A DNA stretch of 7,186 nt from Clostridia bacterium (lineage in GTDB: Bacteria; Bacillota; Clostridia; Oscillospirales; Acutalibacteraceae), in contig CAAGGN010000175.1 in NCBI GenBank assembly GCA_900769375.1, forward strand, positions 1 through 7,186, in the 5' to 3' direction. Below, one piece after another: positions 6,145 through 7,186 of the stretch. A program made the position numbers and the translations under genes. Positions within the stretch are counted from its first letter, which is position 1, and every line of letters begins with the position of its first letter. The notes beneath the pieces are model-generated. The model was not told the DNA's origin. It did not search any database and saw only the letters and a program-made list of their open reading frames with translations.

Positions 6145-6181
6145 AACCCCGAGGTTTAACCTCGGGGTTATCTTTATTTTT
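6145..6181 (+). terminator. Intrinsic terminator of the metK-rhamnosidase unit (copy 1)
   Basis: AACCCCGAGG at 6145-6154 pairs with CCTCGGGGTT at 6160-6169 (loop TTTAA, which can close further), followed by ATCTTTATTTTT. It starts 9 nt after the rhamnosidase stop. Positions 6146-6183 recur almost exactly at 6582-6619. Confidence 0.92.
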
Positions 6182-6210
6182 AAGAAATTTCTTTAACAAT
6201 CTTCTTATCC

Positions 6211-6245
6211 GTTATTAGTATACTTGAAATAAGTATACTAATAAC
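6211..6245. promoter_or_regulatory. Perfect palindromic operator candidate
   Basis: GTTATTAGTATACTT at 6211-6225 and AAGTATACTAATAAC at 6231-6245 are perfect 15-bp inverted repeats around a 5-nt centre (GAAAT). The dyad covers the predicted -35 box and most of the spacer of the promoter for the small RHH gene, as expected for a repressor site. RHH proteins often bind their own promoters on such dyads, so autoregulation is a reasonable inference. It has no T-tract on either strand that would make it a terminator. Confidence 0.65.
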
Positions 6246-6252
6246 ATTATAT
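6224..6252 (+). promoter_or_regulatory. Putative promoter of the RHH gene
   Basis: TTGAAA at 6224-6229, a 17-nt spacer and TTATAT at 6247-6252 make a plausible sigma-A promoter with a start near 6259, about 44 nt before the start codon. The region is AT-rich, so chance matches are possible. Confidence 0.55.
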
Positions 6253-6302
6253 CACAAAATAATCTTAAAATAAACTTAAAATAAGATTTTTAGGTGATAA
6301 AA

Positions 6303-6476
6303 ATGAGAAATAAAGAAAACAAGCATCTTGGAATAGAAGTAGAACCCGAACTCCACAGAAAATTGCACTATATTGCAAAATATGAAGGCCGTTCTGCAAA
6401 CGGACAGATAATATACCTGATTCGCCAATGCATAAAGAATTTTGAAAAAGAAAACGGCGAAATAAAGGGAGAATAA
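6303..6476 (+). CDS. Small Arc/CopG-like ribbon-helix-helix protein
   Basis: This 57-residue protein has the layout of a ribbon-helix-helix DNA-binding protein: a basic N-terminus, a strand H-L-G-I-E-V-E at 8-14, helix A from P15-E-L-H-R-K-L-H-Y-I-A-K-Y-E, a G-R-S turn at 29-31, and helix B S-A-N-G-Q-I-I-Y-L-I-R-Q-C-I-K-N-F-E at 31-48. The E-G-R-S turn and helix B resemble Arc-type proteins. Such proteins bind DNA as dimers through the paired strands and usually repress transcription. ATG 6303 is chosen because AGGTG at 6292-6296 lies 6 nt upstream; an in-frame GTG at 6294 is part of that site. No toxin partner gene follows, and the downstream 140 bp hold only repeats and terminators. The promoter just upstream is covered by a perfect palindrome, a likely target. 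The fold call is fairly sure; the target is inference. Confidence 0.8.
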   Translation: MRNKENKHLGIEVEPELHRKLHYIAKYEGRSANGQIIYLIRQCIKNFEKENGEIKGE

Positions 6477-6484
6477 AAAATAAA

Positions 6485-6556
6485 TGTAGGGGAGGCGTTC
6501 CGCCTCCCCTTTTGTTTTTGCTGAAAATCATCGGGAGGGGCAACCCATCCCCTACA
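6485..6556. repeat. REP-like element with TGTAGGGGA terminal inverted repeats
   Basis: A 72-bp GC-rich block has 9-bp perfect inverted ends, TGTAGGGGA at 6485-6493 and TCCCCTACA at 6548-6556. Each half can fold: the left half as a perfect 10-bp hairpin with a TTC loop, the right half (about 6533-6551) as an imperfect GGGAGGG/CCCATCCC hairpin. The form resembles repetitive TGTAGGGG elements that I recall from Clostridia genomes; copy number was not tested. Confidence 0.65.
6488..6519 (+). terminator. Intrinsic terminator after the RHH gene
   Basis: AGGGGAGGCG at 6488-6497 pairs perfectly with CGCCTCCCCT at 6501-6510 and is followed by TTTGTTTTTG. It ends the small RHH transcript 11 nt after its stop and is formed from the left half of the REP-like element. 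Confidence 0.85.
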
Positions 6557-6581
6557 CCCATCTGTTTATATTTATAAGAAC

Positions 6582-6617
6582 ACCCCGAGGTTAAACCTCG
6601 GGGTTATCTTTATTTTT
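6582..6617. terminator. Terminator hairpin between convergent genes (copy 2)
   Basis: ACCCCGAGG at 6582-6590 pairs with CCTCGGGGT at 6596-6604, extendable by TT/AA. The plus side ends in ATCTTTATTTTT, so it best ends plus-strand transcripts; on the minus strand it follows the DnaC-like stop codon but has only a weak T-rich tail (GTTCTTATAAAT). It probably serves both directions. The last bases overlap the minus-strand stop codon at 6616-6618. It repeats positions 6146-6183 with one difference. Confidence 0.8.
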
Positions 6618-7186
6618 AACCGTTTAATTTCTCTGCCATTTTGATTTGGCGGATATCGTTACCGATAAACTTTTTAGCAGTGAAACTACCGATAAACCTT
6701 GAGGAAATTCTGGGGGTGTATTTCTGCTCAATTTCCTGCATTGTAAGGTTGGTATTTATAATCGTGGGTTTATTGGATAAGAGTCGGGTATTAACCACAT
6801 TATAAAACATTGCCTGTATGTAAGGCGAAACAAATTCGCTGCCAAGGTCATCAATAACGAGAAGGTCGCAGGAAACGGCGGCGTTAAAACTATCATTATT
6901 TCTATTGCTGAAATGGTCATTTTCCATAGCGGCAAAAAGATTATATGCCGAGCCGTAAACCACATCAAAGCCCTTGTTTAAAAGTTCATAAACAATAGAT
7001 AGGGAAAGGTGAGTTTTGCCAAGTCCCGCATCCCCCATAAACAAAATACTTTCGGAAGATTTGGGATTAAAAGAAGATACGTAATCGCGGCAAAGTTTTA
7101 AAAGACCTTCCATTCTTTTTCGGGGGTTTCCGCTATTCAAATCCTCGTCGGGATAGTATTTAAGGGAGAAGTTTTCAAAACGGCAA
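6616..7186 (-). CDS. DnaC/IstB-type AAA+ ATPase, probable replicative helicase loader (5' end outside window)
   Basis: Proteins of this group, DnaC in Escherichia coli and DnaI in Bacillus, load the replicative helicase; IstB transposition helpers are relatives. The reading frame stays open to the right edge, so the N-terminal helicase-binding part is not visible; 189 residues remain. The first visible residues F-E-N-F-S-L-K-Y-Y and the P-R-K-R-M stretch are typical of the linker before the ATPase core. Walker A is G-D-A-G-L-G-K-T-H-L at about residues 51-60 of the visible part, Walker B is L-L-V-I-D-D-L-G at about 108-115, sensor 1 is I-I-N-T-N at about 142-146, and the arginine-finger motif S-R-F-I-G lies near 162-166. 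The TTG at 7140 is internal, not the start. It ends convergent to the RHH gene, sharing the terminator hairpin. No IS21 transposase is seen, so a chromosomal helicase-loader role is preferred. Confidence 0.88.
   Translation of the reverse strand, partial: CRFENFSLKYYPDEDLNSGNPRKRMEGLLKLCRDYVSSFNPKSSESILFMGDAGLGKTHLSLSIVYELLNKGFDVVYGSAYNLFAAMENDHFSNRNNDSFNAAVSCDLLVIDDLGSEFVSPYIQAMFYNVVNTRLLSNKPTIINTNLTMQEIEQKYTPRISSRFIGSFTAKKFIGNDIRQIKMAEKLNG

Noticed and set aside
6294..6302. GTG at 6294 as start of the RHH protein
   Set aside because: The GTG is part of the AGGTG Shine-Dalgarno for ATG 6303, which gives normal spacing.
6146..6619. The two 38-nt repeats as a CRISPR array
   Set aside because: Only two copies, 436 bp apart, each a T-tailed terminator hairpin, with a gene between and no spacer pattern or cas genes.
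6616..7186. IstB helper ATPase of an IS21 element
   Set aside because: No IS21 transposase, terminal repeats or target duplication is visible on this side, and the N-terminal linker resembles chromosomal DnaC/DnaI-like proteins; the other side is outside the window, so this is not fully excluded.

Overview
The window looks like a chromosomal piece of a low-to-moderate GC, endospore-forming member of the Clostridia, most likely an uncultured Oscillospirales or Ruminococcaceae-like lineage. Evidence seen: a spoIIGA-sigE sporulation pair, FMN and SAM-I riboswitches with AT-rich rho-independent terminators, strong Shine-Dalgarno sites, and two kinds of short GC-rich interspersed repeat in intergenic DNA. 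The genus-level placement is inference.

Layout. (1) 1-1324: sporulation block on the plus strand. SpoIIGA, the membrane aspartic protease, overlaps sigE by 4 bp. The 5' part of spoIIGA is missing or broken at the window edge; a one-base frameshift near 62 is suspected. sigG, the usual third gene, is absent. (2) 1351-1675: a short double-hairpin repeat, whose tail supplies the Shine-Dalgarno of a small DUF1294 membrane protein. (3) 1656-2538: a promoter inside the end of that gene drives an FMN riboswitch and intrinsic terminator ahead of ribU, the riboflavin-binding S component of an ECF transporter. (4) 2536-2813: a 278-nt, multi-armed imperfect palindrome with 20-bp terminal inverted repeats, probably a MITE-like element; the ribU stop codon lies in its left end. 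(5) 2823-6181: promoter, SAM-I riboswitch and terminator ahead of metK, followed after only 13 bp by a GH78-type alpha-L-rhamnosidase gene and a strong terminator. (6) 6146-6619: a 436-bp offset cassette bounded by two nearly identical 38-nt copies of that terminator in direct orientation. It holds a promoter overlapped by a perfect 15-bp-arm palindrome, a 57-residue ribbon-helix-helix protein gene, and a 72-bp REP-like element. (7) 6616-7186: the 3' part of a DnaC/IstB-type AAA+ ATPase gene on the minus strand, cut by the right edge.

How the parts work together. SpoIIGA processes pro-sigma-E in the mother cell. RibU import is predicted to fall when FMN is plentiful. MetK makes SAM and is switched off by SAM; the rhamnosidase gene probably shares this transcript. 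The best candidates for something undescribed are the large palindromic element downstream of ribU and the small RHH cassette that appears to have split a shared convergent terminator between the rhamnosidase and the DnaC-like gene.
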